Shown here: piece after piece, positions 33,409 through 42,493 of the stretch
Numbering within the stretch: position 1 is the stretch's first letter
How the letters are laid out: the number at the start of each line of letters is the position of its first letter
Assembly (NCBI RefSeq): GCF_004054105.1
Contig: NZ_SBLC01000001.1
Span: 172,362 to 236,361, forward strand
DNA length: 64,000 nt
Source of the DNA: Falsigemmobacter intermedius
Lineage (GTDB): Bacteria > Pseudomonadota > Alphaproteobacteria > Rhodobacterales > Rhodobacteraceae
Direction: 5' to 3'
Program-made: the position numbers and the translations under genes
The notes under the pieces: model-generated
The model's database searches: none
What the model saw: the letters and a program-made list of their open reading frames with translations, nothing else
What the model was told of the DNA's origin: nothing

Positions 33409-33912
33409 TCACAAAGTCATGGCCTGAAGCCGGGGGCTGGCTTCAAAGCGCGCAGGCTCAGACATCAGATCGATGCAAAGCCGTCCGTTCAGATGGTCAA
33501 ATTCATGCTGCGCGCAAACGGCTTCCATACCGCTCATGCGCTTATGCCGGCGCGTCCCGCTCAGATCCGTCCAGCTTAAGTCAATCTCCGCAGGCCGCAC
33601 CACCTCGCCCGGCACATCCGGGATCGAGAGGCAGCCCTCAGTAAAGCTGGCCGTTTCCTCTGAAAATCCGGTAATTTCCGGATTGATGCAGACAAAAGGC
33701 TCCGGCGTGCCGTCTTTCCAGGTCAAATCCATCACAAAGATCCGCAAAAGCGCACCCACCTGCGGCCCGGCCAGCCCCCGACCCGGGGCGGCATACATGG
33801 TCTCAAGCATATCAGCCGCCAGGCTGCGGATCTCAGCCGTCACCTCTGCCACCGGTAAAGCGATGCGGCGCAGACGCGGATCGGGAAACTTAAGGATGTT
33901 GAGAATGGTCAT
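33409..33912 (-). CDS. def: peptide deformylase (second paralogue)
   Basis: A 167-residue deformylase, removing formyl from nascent N-terminal Met. Motif 1 reads GRGLAGPQVG (Val of GVGLA is Arg45), motif 2 TEGCLSIPDVPG with metal ligand Cys94, motif 3 QHEFDHLNG with His136, Glu137 and His140, so all catalytic residues are present. The C-terminus is short and lacks the usual basic helix. The Arg in motif 1 is unusual and may change substrate preference. The ATG at 33912 fits the family; an ATG 15 nt upstream is possible. Confidence 0.88.
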   Translation of the reverse strand: MTILNILKFPDPRLRRIALPVAEVTAEIRSLAADMLETMYAAPGRGLAGPQVGALLRIFVMDLTWKDGTPEPFVCINPEITGFSEETASFTEGCLSIPDVPGEVVRPAEIDLSWTDLSGTRRHKRMSGMEAVCAQHEFDHLNGRLCIDLMSEPARFEASPRLQAMTL

Positions 33913-33985
33913 GCCACCGCATAACACCGATCCCCACCCTGCGTCGAGAGCAGGCCACAGTCCCGGCCCGCTCTTTGGTTTTTTT

Positions 33986-34020
33986 CAAAATACTCCGGGG
34001 TCCGGGGCAGCGCCCCGGCG
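33986..34020. repeat. REP-like intergenic element, copy 2
   Basis: CAAAATACTCCGGGGTCCGG followed by a GC-rich inverted repeat (CCGGGGC/GCCCCGG), lying between two deformylase genes. Confidence 0.55.
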
Positions 34021-34054
34021 TCTTCCGCCAGAGAGCGGTCTGCCGAAAAGAGCT

Positions 34055-34573
34055 TCAGCCCCGCGCGATCTCGCGCTTCAGCTTCTCCATCCGGCGGGTG
34101 ATCATCTGACGCTTCATCGGTCCGAGATAATCGATGAAAAGCTTCCCGTTCAGGTGGTCGATCTCATGCTGCACGCAGGTCGCCCAAAGACCTTCAAAGG
34201 TCTCTTCCTGAGCCGCTCCGGTCACATCCTGCCAGCGCACGGTCACTACCGCCGGGCGGGTGACTTCGGCATATTGCTCAGGGATCGAGAGACAGCCTTC
34301 CTCATAGGTGCTGGTTTCCTCTGAGCTTGCGATGACTTCCGGGTTCACCAGGATCATCGGGCGGCGCGGCTCGGGATCTTTGGTGCAGTCCATGGTGATG
34401 ATCCGGCTCATCACGCCGATCTGCGGACCGGCCAGGCCGACGCCGGGGGCGTCATACATGGTCTCAAGCATGTCCTGGCCAAGCTGCGCCAGAGCCTCGT
34501 CAAAGAGGGTAACGGGGGCGCAGGGCTTTTTCAGCCGCGGGTCGGGGTGGATGAGGATATTGCGCAGGGTCAT
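34055..34573 (-). CDS. def: peptide deformylase (main paralogue)
   Basis: A 172-residue deformylase with all canonical features: MTLRNILIHPDPRLKKPCAP, motif 1 GVGLAGPQIG, motif 2 EEGCLSIPEQYAEV (Cys94), motif 3 CVQHEIDHLNGKLFIDYLG (His136, Glu137, His140), and a basic C-terminal helix (MKRQMITRRMEKLKREIARG) of the type that binds ribosomal protein uL22. This is probably the housekeeping enzyme. It is the first gene of def-def-def-fmt, separated from the second by 142 bp with a REP-like element. The ATG at 34573 was chosen; one at 34582 is possible. Confidence 0.94.
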   Translation of the reverse strand: MTLRNILIHPDPRLKKPCAPVTLFDEALAQLGQDMLETMYDAPGVGLAGPQIGVMSRIITMDCTKDPEPRRPMILVNPEVIASSEETSTYEEGCLSIPEQYAEVTRPAVVTVRWQDVTGAAQEETFEGLWATCVQHEIDHLNGKLFIDYLGPMKRQMITRRMEKLKREIARG

Positions 34574-34698
34574 GGCGCTCATCTAGGCGATCATGGACTG
34601 TCCTGCAAGGTGAGCGCGAATTTGACGCCCCCGTATGCTGCTGCCACTTGCTGTGAGAAGAACTGCCCGCTAACCTGCGCATCAAGGGGGCAGATGTT

Positions 34699-34720
34699 CC
34701 GGATGATTTTTATGATCCGG
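34699..34720. promoter_or_regulatory. inverted repeat upstream of malY-like gene
   Basis: CCGGAT (34699-34704) and ATCCGG (34715-34720) with a 10-nt AT-rich spacer, 68 bp before the next gene. An AT-rich stretch follows. Possible operator; weak evidence. Confidence 0.3.
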
Positions 34721-34787
34721 TAATTTTTCCCGAAATAAAATATATTATGCGGATAAAATTCCGTCCTGCACGATCGGGTGAGACAGC

Positions 34788-35960
34788 ATGAGCTTTGATG
34801 AAATCATTGACCGCCGCGGCACGCATTCCGTCAAATGGGACATGATGGAGAAAATCTATCAGGTTCCGGCAGACAGCGGTATCGCCATGTGGGTGGCGGA
34901 TATGGACTTCCGCCCGCCGGCCTGCGTGCAAAACGCGCTTGAGGCAATGACCCGCCACGGTGTCTACGGCTATTACGGTGATGACAGCTCTTATCTGGCA
35001 GCGATCCGCTGGTGGATGAAAACCCGCCACGACTGGGAGGTTGCACCCGAGGCCATTCTGACCGCGCATGGTCTGGTCAACGGCACGGCGCTTTGCGTGC
35101 AGGCCTATACCGAAAAAGGCGAGGGTGTCGCGGTCATGGCACCGGTCTACCACGCTTTCGGTCGTGTCATCAAAGCCGCCGATCGCCGCCTGCTGGAACT
35201 GCCTCTGGCGACGGTGAATGGCCGGTATGAAATGGATTTCGACAGCTGGGAAGCCATGATGGATCCCGGTGTGAAGATGATGATCCTCTGCTCGCCGCAT
35301 AACCCCGGCGGACGGGTCTGGACCCCGCAGGAGTTGCGCCAGGTTGCCGATTTCTGCAGACGCCATGATCTGGTGCTGGTCTCGGATGAGATCCACCATG
35401 ATCTGGTGTTCGGCGGGGCAAAGCACACGGTCATGGCCAATGCCGCGCCGGAGATTTCCGATCGCCTGGTGATGATGACGGCCACCACCAAGACCTTCAA
35501 TATCGCAGGCTCACATACCGGAAATATCATTGTGCCGGATGCGAACCTGCGGGCGAAGCTTCAAAGTGTGATGAATGCGCTTGGGATTTCCGGAAACACC
35601 TTTGGCTATATGATGGCCGAAGCGGCCTACAGCCCCGAGGGCGCTGCCTGGGTCGATGAGCTGGTCGCCTATATCGACGGCAACCGGAAGCTCTTTGATG
35701 AGGGGATCAATGCCATTCCGGGGCTGAACTCCATGCCGCTGGAGGCGACCTATCTGGCCTGGGTGGATTTCTCGGGCACCGGCATGGCGCCCGCTGAATT
35801 CAAAGCCCGGGTGGAGAAAGAGGCCGGGATCGCGGCGAACCATGGCGACAGCTTTGGTCGGGGCGGTGAAAATTTCCTGCGCTTCAACCTTGCGACGCCG
35901 CGTTCGCGGGTGCTCGAAGCGGTTGAGCGGCTGAAGAAGGCCTTTTCGGATCTGCAGTGA
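34788..35960 (+). CDS. MalY/PatB family aminotransferase (cystathionine beta-lyase type)
   Basis: A 390-residue fold-type I PLP enzyme. MalY/PatB members cleave C-S bonds of cystathionine or cysteine. Visible features: IAMWVADMDFRPP (residues 32-44, family signature), HGVYGYYGDD, CSPHNPGGRVW, VLVSDEIHHDLVF (Asp200 contacts PLP N1) and TATTKTFNIAG with the PLP Lys235; the Arg that binds the substrate carboxylate is in FLRFNLATPRSRV. No signal peptide. It stands alone, with an AT-rich upstream region and possible operator. A beta-lyase or an aminotransferase role cannot be separated by sequence. Confidence 0.88.
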   Translation: MSFDEIIDRRGTHSVKWDMMEKIYQVPADSGIAMWVADMDFRPPACVQNALEAMTRHGVYGYYGDDSSYLAAIRWWMKTRHDWEVAPEAILTAHGLVNGTALCVQAYTEKGEGVAVMAPVYHAFGRVIKAADRRLLELPLATVNGRYEMDFDSWEAMMDPGVKMMILCSPHNPGGRVWTPQELRQVADFCRRHDLVLVSDEIHHDLVFGGAKHTVMANAAPEISDRLVMMTATTKTFNIAGSHTGNIIVPDANLRAKLQSVMNALGISGNTFGYMMAEAAYSPEGAAWVDELVAYIDGNRKLFDEGINAIPGLNSMPLEATYLAWVDFSGTGMAPAEFKARVEKEAGIAANHGDSFGRGGENFLRFNLATPRSRVLEAVERLKKAFSDLQ

Positions 35961-35963
35961 GCC

Positions 35964-36045
35964 TGCGGGGGGCTGGCGGACAGAAGTGGGGGCTCTGCCC
36001 CCGCTTTGGCAGGCCAAAGCTCCCCCGGAGTATTTTTTAAAAGCC
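35964..36045. repeat. REP-like intergenic element, inverted copy 3
   Basis: GC-rich stems (for example GTGGGGGC/GCCCCCGC near 35985-36004) followed by CTCCCCCGGAGTATTTTTTA, the reverse complement of the AAAATACTCCGGGGG core of copies 1 and 2. Confidence 0.5.
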
Positions 36046-36051
36046 AAAGTA

Positions 36052-36082
36052 AAACCCGCGCTTTTGGGGCGCGGGTTTTTTT
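36052..36082 (-). terminator. bidirectional terminator between malY-like gene and ccrM
   Basis: AAACCCGCGC (36052-36061) pairs with GCGCGGGTTT (36069-36078), with T runs on both strands. Confidence 0.82.
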
Positions 36083-36083
36083 A

Positions 36084-37196
<1,113 letters not shown>

Positions 37197-37274
37197 TCAG
37201 GTTCGCGCATTTTTGCGCGTTATTGTCCGACCAATTTCGGGCAAAGCAGGGGGGCGGTCAAATTGTTTTTTGAA

Positions 37275-37913
37275 TCAAGCCTTTGATGATGGGGCTTGGC
37301 ACAAGATATTGTGGACAGGCCTGAAGGACCGCCTATGCGCGGGAGTCACCCCTAAGGAAACAAGGGCTGCGAGGTGATCTTTGGTGGGATAGCCGGCGTT
37401 CCGCTCCCAGCCGTAGCCGGGATACTGTTGCGAAAGGGACTCCATCAGGGCGTCGCGGGCGACCTTGGCGACGATGGAGGCGGCGGCGATGGAGAGCACC
37501 CGCGCATCGCCTTTGACCACGGCTTCGGCGGTGCAGGTCAGCCCCTTCGGCAGGCGGTTGCCGTCAATCAGCGCGTGGTCGGGGGCGCGGGGCAAGGCTG
37601 CAATCGCACGTTGCATGGCCAGATGTGAGGCCTGGAGGATGTTGATCTCGTCGATCTCTTCGACGCTGGCATGGGCGATGGCGACTTCGGCGGTCGCGTG
37701 GATTTCCGCCGCGAGCGAAAGGCGGCGGGCGGCGCTGAGGGCTTTGCTGTCGCCAAGGCCTGCCGGGATGCGCGCGGGGTCAAGGATCACCGCGGCCGCG
37801 GTGACAGGTCCGCAGAGGGGGCCGCGGCCCACTTCATCGACACCGCAGATCAGGCGGGCACCGCGGGCGGCGGCGGCAGTTTCAAAAGAAAAATCGGGGG
37901 CAGTTTTTGTCAT
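37275..37913 (-). CDS. rnhB: ribonuclease HII
   Basis: RNase HII cuts at ribonucleotides in DNA-RNA hybrids. The 212-residue product has [20 protein letters not shown] (catalytic Asp-Glu pair), [24 protein letters not shown] (third Asp) and [20 protein letters not shown] (fourth Asp), the complete DEDD set. It is followed by ccrM on the same strand, an arrangement frequent in alphaproteobacteria. A GAATC (GANTC) site overlaps its stop codon, within the region upstream of ccrM. Confidence 0.95.
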   Translation of the reverse strand: MTKTAPDFSFETAAAARGARLICGVDEVGRGPLCGPVTAAAVILDPARIPAGLGDSKALSAARRLSLAAEIHATAEVAIAHASVEEIDEINILQASHLAMQRAIAALPRAPDHALIDGNRLPKGLTCTAEAVVKGDARVLSIAAASIVAKVARDALMESLSQQYPGYGWERNAGYPTKDHLAALVSLGVTPAHRRSFRPVHNILCQAPSSKA

Positions 37914-37959
37914 GCCCCCGTGATGCCGCCCCTTGCGCGGGGCGGCAAGAGAAATCCGG

Positions 37960-38334
37960 TCAGCGGATCAATGCGCCGCGGGGCGGGCCGGCGTGGCCGG
38001 GACGGGGCGCGTGATGGTGGACGGGCGGGCGCTGCGGATGGGCACGGTAGTGCGGCGGGGGCGGCGGTGCATGCCGGGCATGGCGGGGCGGCGCTGCGCG
38101 GTGATGATGGCGCGGCGGGGGCGGCGGCGGCGCGGCATGGCGGCGGCGGTCGTCGTGACGATCAGCTTTATTGAGGGCGGTGCCGATAATGGCGACGGCG
38201 GCCACCCCGGCGAGCAGGCGGGCGAAGTCATCATTGGCGCGCGCGGGGCTGGCGGTCGTGCCGGTTACGGCCAGGGCCAGAGCGAGTGTGCTGAAAAGGG
38301 CAGTCAGGCGTTTTGGAAAGCGCAGTCGGGTCAT
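37960..38334 (-). CDS. secreted His/Pro-rich protein of unknown function
   Basis: A 124-residue protein. A cleavable signal peptide is clear (basic [10 protein letters not shown], hydrophobic [18 protein letters not shown], cleavage after ASPARA near residue 32). A short hydrophobic segment follows ([17 protein letters not shown]), then a low-complexity half made of Pro, His, Arg and Ala ([27 protein letters not shown]). The His clusters could bind metal. AAGGAG lies 6 nt before the ATG at 38334. I know no named family for it. Related low-complexity periplasmic proteins exist in Rhodobacteraceae. Confidence 0.72.
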   Translation of the reverse strand: MTRLRFPKRLTALFSTLALALAVTGTTASPARANDDFARLLAGVAAVAIIGTALNKADRHDDRRRHAAPPPPPPRHHHRAAPPRHARHAPPPPPHYRAHPQRPPVHHHAPRPGHAGPPRGALIR

Positions 38335-38566
38335 ATCAGGCTCCTTCAGGGGCCGCGCTGCCGGGGCAGTTGCGGCGGGTGTGCCTTTCAGATGCCGGAA
38401 AGACCCGATGTCAGGCAAAATCAGCGGGCTGTTATGGGATGGCATGCCGCGCAGCGGGCCTGCGTTATGGGATAACAGGGGGGCAGAGCGGCATGATATT
38501 GCATAACTTTGCCACCCGCCTCATGCTCTGAGGGATAAAGCCCCGGCCTTTACCAAGGAGATCCCC

Positions 38567-38860
38567 ATGCCGCGCCTGAGACTGCCTGCTGCCGCTGTGA
38601 TGGCGGCCCTGTTGCTGGCGGGCCCGGCGGCGGCGGGATGTTATGCCGATTATAAAGCCAAGCAGGATGATCCGTTGCGGCTGCATTATGGGGTGATTGA
38701 GCTGCCTGCTTCGGCCTGTCGCGGGGGTGCGGCAGAGGCTGAGATTCGCCAGCGTCTGGCGGGCGCGGGCTGGACATTGCTGCAGGTGATGTCTTTCTTC
38801 GATGAGGGCGGACTTGCAGAAAGGAAGGCCAATGCCGGTGGATGGTTCCTCCGCTTCTGA
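38567..38860 (+). CDS. small secreted protein, unknown function
   Basis: A 97-residue protein with a signal peptide (MPRLRLPAAAVMAALLLAGP, cleaved after AAA near residue 23) and a compact mature part of about 74 residues with two Cys (Cys25 after the cleavage site, and one in PASACRGG) that could form a disulphide. The Cys does not follow a lipobox. A good ribosome binding site (AAGGAGA) precedes the ATG. Its last 29 nt overlap the start of the membrane winged-helix gene, so the two are probably translated together and may act together. No family recognised. Confidence 0.75.
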   Translation: MPRLRLPAAAVMAALLLAGPAAAGCYADYKAKQDDPLRLHYGVIELPASACRGGAAEAEIRQRLAGAGWTLLQVMSFFDEGGLAERKANAGGWFLRF

Positions 38861-39536
38861 GGCGCTGCGCCAGGGCTCACGGGTGGTTGTGGCAGGTGTC
38901 AGTGCCGTCGTGCTGATCCTGCTGACGGCGGCTGTCTTGCTGTTTCTGAACCTGCCCGATGCCAATGCCTTCAATGCGGGGGTGGAGCGGCTGTTTGTTG
39001 AGAATACCGCTCTGACCGGGGAGACCGAGATCCGCCTGCTGGAGATCCTTGCACAGTCGGGGACCTCTTTTGCCGAAGTGCTGGTCAGCTACCGTGCGGT
39101 GATCTTTGTGCTGCTGGTCTTTTCGGCCGCGCTTCTGGGGGTCGCGCTGGTGGCGCTGCTGACCATTGTCTCGCTGAACCGCCGTCTGCGCGAGTTGCGG
39201 CAGGCGGGGCTGCAAGTGTCCTCTCTGGTGATTTCCCGCGCCGAGCGGACGGTGACGCTGAACGCCATGGAGTTTCCGCTGACCGAGGCTGCGATTGAGA
39301 CCTTGGCGGTGCTGGCAGAGGCGCGGATGGATGACGAGATCCTGAGCGGTGCCGAGATCGAGGCAATGATCACCGGCCGCAATGCTGCCGATTGCGAGGA
39401 GGCGGCCGGGGCCACCCGCATCAAGCGGCTGCGTGATGCGCTTGGCAATCAGCTGGTGAGTGAGCTGCTGGTTAAAACCGTGACGCGGAAGGGCTATATG
39501 CTCAGCGCCGACCGCTCGGTCATCCGGATGCAATAA
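38832..39536 (+). CDS. membrane-anchored winged-helix regulator
   Basis: A 234-residue protein with TM1 at about 18-40, a predicted periplasmic loop of about 47 residues (41-87), TM2 at about 88-115, a short basic helix, then a cytosolic C-terminal domain (about 132-234). This domain resembles an OmpR/PhoB-type winged helix: LNAMEFPLTEAAIETLAVLA for the first helices, TRIKRLRDALGNQLVSELLV for the recognition helix, and KTVTRKGYML, which matches the R-G-x-G-Y wing of that family. ToxR/CadC-like proteins have the DNA-binding domain first; here it is last. AAGGAAGG precedes the ATG. A terminator follows. Confidence 0.7.
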   Translation: MPVDGSSASEALRQGSRVVVAGVSAVVLILLTAAVLLFLNLPDANAFNAGVERLFVENTALTGETEIRLLEILAQSGTSFAEVLVSYRAVIFVLLVFSAALLGVALVALLTIVSLNRRLRELRQAGLQVSSLVISRAERTVTLNAMEFPLTEAAIETLAVLAEARMDDEILSGAEIEAMITGRNAADCEEAAGATRIKRLRDALGNQLVSELLVKTVTRKGYMLSADRSVIRMQ

Positions 39537-39557
39537 AGCCGCCCCGGGGGGCGGCTT
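39536..39557 (+). terminator. terminator after winged-helix gene
   Basis: AAGCCGCCCC pairs with GGGGCGGCTT immediately after the stop codon. The T run is short. Confidence 0.65.
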
Positions 39558-39581
39558 GTGAATCAGGCAGGGCGGGCGGGA

Positions 39582-40265
39582 TCAGCCGATTTTGGTCTCA
39601 ACCGCGCCCAGGCCTTCAATCTCCACCCGCACGGTTTCGCCCCGCGCCACAGCGCCCACACCAGCCGGGGTGCCGGTGAAGATCAGATCGCCGGGCTGCA
39701 GCTCAACCAGGGTTGAGAGGTAAGCGATGACATGGGGCACATCCCAGATCATGTCCGCCAGATCGCCGTCCTGACGGATCGCGCCGTCAACGGTGCAGCA
39801 AATGCGGCCCTTTGACATCGAACCGCAGTCGGCGACCGGCACGATGTCCCCGCAGACGGCAGAGCGGTCAAAGCCCTTGCTCATATCCCAGGGGCGGCGC
39901 TGCTGTTTGGCCTGGGCCTGCATGTCGCGGCGGGTCAGATCATTGCCGGGGGCGAAGCCCCAGATCAGACCGGAAGCCGCTTCAACGCTGACATTGCTGC
40001 CGCCTTTGCCCAGAGCGACGACCAGTTCCGCCTCATGGTGCAGATCTTCGGTCGCTGAAGGGTAGGGGATGGCTTCATTGCCGGTCACCAGGCTGTCGGC
40101 GGGTTTGGTGAAGAAGAAGGGCGGCTCTTTGGTGTCCGCGCCCATTTCTTTGGCGTGTTCTTCGTAATTGCGCCCCACGCAGAAGATGCGGCGGACCGGA
40201 AAACGGTCGGCGCTGCCTTTGACGGGGACCGAAGCGGGGGCAGGGGGGGCGAATACGAAGGTCAT
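39582..40265 (-). CDS. fumarylacetoacetate hydrolase family protein
   Basis: A 227-residue FAH-fold enzyme, which hydrolyses or decarboxylates beta-diketo acids with a divalent metal. Motifs: VRRIFCVGRNYEEHAKEMG, FFFTKPADSL, and the metal-binding LHHEAELVVALGKGG (Glu residues), then GFAPGNDLTRRDMQAQAKQQ (Asp) and GDLIFTGTPAGVGAV. The short, single-domain form resembles fumarylpyruvate hydrolase (NagK) and acylpyruvases. No aromatic catabolism genes are nearby, so the role is open, perhaps oxaloacetate or acylpyruvate removal. The ATG at 40265 lies 7 nt downstream of the carboxypeptidase stop, so it is probably in one transcript with it. Confidence 0.88.
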   Translation of the reverse strand: MTFVFAPPAPASVPVKGSADRFPVRRIFCVGRNYEEHAKEMGADTKEPPFFFTKPADSLVTGNEAIPYPSATEDLHHEAELVVALGKGGSNVSVEAASGLIWGFAPGNDLTRRDMQAQAKQQRRPWDMSKGFDRSAVCGDIVPVADCGSMSKGRICCTVDGAIRQDGDLADMIWDVPHVIAYLSTLVELQPGDLIFTGTPAGVGAVARGETVRVEIEGLGAVETKIG

Positions 40266-40272
40266 CAAATCC

Positions 40273-42282
40273 TCACGGGCCAAGTGTGAAGCAATTGATG
40301 GCACGGGCCTGGAGGCGGCGACAGGCCAGATCCGCCTGATCGCGGGTCAGACCTGCAAATGTGGCCTCCCAGCCACCGCCTTTTTGATTAATTTTACGCA
40401 AAGCGCCTTCCAAAGCGCGCGTTTCAGACAGAGCGGTCTGCAGAAGCGCCCGTTCGGCGGTGCCGCGCGAGTTGAATTTGCCCAGGGTGATCGCCCAGTG
40501 CCGACCGCCTGAGGTCGAGACGCGGGAGACGACCTCACGGGTCTCTGCCGGGGCAGAGGTGCGCTGAACATTTGAGGGCAGCGTCTCGGTGGTCTCGGCG
40601 CGGGCCATGGTCATCACGATTTCACCGGGCCTTGCGCGCGGGCGCTCTCCGCTGAGGGCGGGGACGACGAGCTTACCGGTAAAGCCCTGAGCCAGCGGGA
40701 CGTTTTCGTCATCCGCAGGCGGGACGGGCATGTCTTCGGGAAGATCTGCCTCGGCAAGCTCTGCCACGCTGGCGGGCAGAACGGCGGCGGCCAGGCTTGG
40801 CGAGCGTGCGTCCTGCGGCGAGGGGCTGACTTCGCGGCCCGCCTCATCAACCACCTGGAAGGGCATGGCAGGGGCTTCGGCTGCGACTTCCGCCGTCTGG
40901 ACGACCGCCGGAGCAGCTTCAGGGGGCGGGGCCGCATTGGCAAGCGCCAGGGCCTCTGCCACAGCCTCAGGTGCCGGAGCGGCCGGGGCAGGAGCCTCCG
41001 CCATCTGCACCGTTTCAGGGCGGGCACGCGGCTGGGTCAGCGGCACGCCGCTCAGCAGGGTTTCAACCTCAGCCACAGCCTGTGCCACTTCGGTCACCGG
41101 TGCCTCTGCGGGCGTCTGGGAGACGGTTTCGGCCGCAACAGCGTCCGGACGGGCGGGCGGCGGCTCCAGCTCTGCCACGGCGAAGGGCAGGGCAGGGGGG
41201 GCAGCGACCGGGGCGGGCGGCTCGGGCTCTGTGTTCAGGGCTGCAAGGACATCGGCAACGCCGCTGGTCAGTTCTGCCAGCATTTCCGGGGCCGGGGCGA
41301 CTTCGTCCGGCCGACGCGCCGGGCGCGGAGAGGTCGCGCGGGCCGTCTGCAGGCGGATCGTTTTACCGGCACCGCCGGGAACATTCGCAGGCTCATCCGC
41401 GATACCGGCCAGCGAAACCGGCGGCGGCGGCACGCTGCGCACCCTGTTCGGGGCCGCGCCAAAGCCGATATCCATCAGCTCTGCCATCTTTTTGTTGCGA
41501 TGCGCGGTCGAGACACCCCCCAGAACGGTGGCGACCAGCCGCTTGCCGTTGCGCTCTGCCGAGGCGGTCAGGTTGAAGCCGGCGGCATTGGTATAGCCGG
41601 TCTTGATCCCGTCCGCGCCGCGATAGCCCTCAAGGAACCGGCGGTTGGTGTTATTGACCCGCGCGATGCCGGCATCTTCCTGCAGACGCGAGAACATCGG
41701 GTAATGCTGGGGGAAATCATAAAAAAGACGCCGACCGAGCAGCGTCATATCCCTTGCCGTCGAGAGGTGGCCTTCGGCGGTCAGGCCGTGGGCATTGCGA
41801 AAGCTGGAACGGTGCATCCCGAGCGCTTTGGCCGTGCGGTTCATCCGCGCTGCAAAGGCCCGCTCGTTGCCGCTGATGTGATCGCCGAGAGCTGCGGCCG
41901 CGTCATTGGCGGATTTGATCGCCGCTGCGCGGATCAGGTGGCGCACCGACAGCCGCTGCCCCGAGCGCAGACCAAGCCGCGAGGGCGGTTGCGAAGCGGC
42001 ATGAGAGGTGATGGTGACCATATCATCGAGACGGATCTCGCCGCGGCGGATCGCATCAAAGGTGATATAAAGTGTCAGCATCTTGGTCAGCGATGCCGGG
42101 TGAACCCGCGTATCAGCGTTTTGCTCATAGATGACCTGACCCGTCCGGGCATCCATGACCAGCGCGGCATAGGGAGCAGAAAAGGCCACCAATGGCGCAC
42201 AGAGCAGAGCCAGAAAGACCACCGCTGCTGCGGCGAATTTTCGGGCAAAAAAGCCCGGCCGGAGTGTCCCTGACCCGATCAC
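40273..42282 (-). CDS. D-alanyl-D-alanine carboxypeptidase with C-terminal SPOR domain
   Basis: A 669-residue penicillin-binding protein of the DacA/DacC type that trims the terminal D-Ala of peptidoglycan stems. After a signal peptide (hydrophobic 17-35, cleavage near AFSA) come SxxK in ASLTKM (Ser64, Lys67), SxN in KSANDAA (Ser124, Asn126) and KTG in GADGIKTGYTNAAG. A very long Pro/Ala/Glu-rich linker (about residues 290-580) follows, probably disordered and spanning the periplasm, then a SPOR domain (from about 595), which binds denuded septal glycan. The start is GTG at 42282; no in-frame ATG lies before residue 43. Confidence 0.9.
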   Translation of the reverse strand: MIGSGTLRPGFFARKFAAAAVVFLALLCAPLVAFSAPYAALVMDARTGQVIYEQNADTRVHPASLTKMLTLYITFDAIRRGEIRLDDMVTITSHAASQPPSRLGLRSGQRLSVRHLIRAAAIKSANDAAAALGDHISGNERAFAARMNRTAKALGMHRSSFRNAHGLTAEGHLSTARDMTLLGRRLFYDFPQHYPMFSRLQEDAGIARVNNTNRRFLEGYRGADGIKTGYTNAAGFNLTASAERNGKRLVATVLGGVSTAHRNKKMAELMDIGFGAAPNRVRSVPPPPVSLAGIADEPANVPGGAGKTIRLQTARATSPRPARRPDEVAPAPEMLAELTSGVADVLAALNTEPEPPAPVAAPPALPFAVAELEPPPARPDAVAAETVSQTPAEAPVTEVAQAVAEVETLLSGVPLTQPRARPETVQMAEAPAPAAPAPEAVAEALALANAAPPPEAAPAVVQTAEVAAEAPAMPFQVVDEAGREVSPSPQDARSPSLAAAVLPASVAELAEADLPEDMPVPPADDENVPLAQGFTGKLVVPALSGERPRARPGEIVMTMARAETTETLPSNVQRTSAPAETREVVSRVSTSGGRHWAITLGKFNSRGTAERALLQTALSETRALEGALRKINQKGGGWEATFAGLTRDQADLACRRLQARAINCFTLGP

Positions 42283-42493
42283 TGCACCTGTCCTTGTACT
42301 GCCTCTTCACCGGTCTTGATGCCGGGTACTGTTAAAAAAGGCTAACACAGGGTTTGCCTTTGTGGAAACCCCGGATTCACAATGGAAATTGTCTCGGCGG
42401 GGGATTGCCAAAGCCTTATGTGGTAGGAAATTCAGGCCCGTCTACCACACCTGCCCGCGCCGCCCGGACCAATGCAATTTTAAGTGATTCGCC

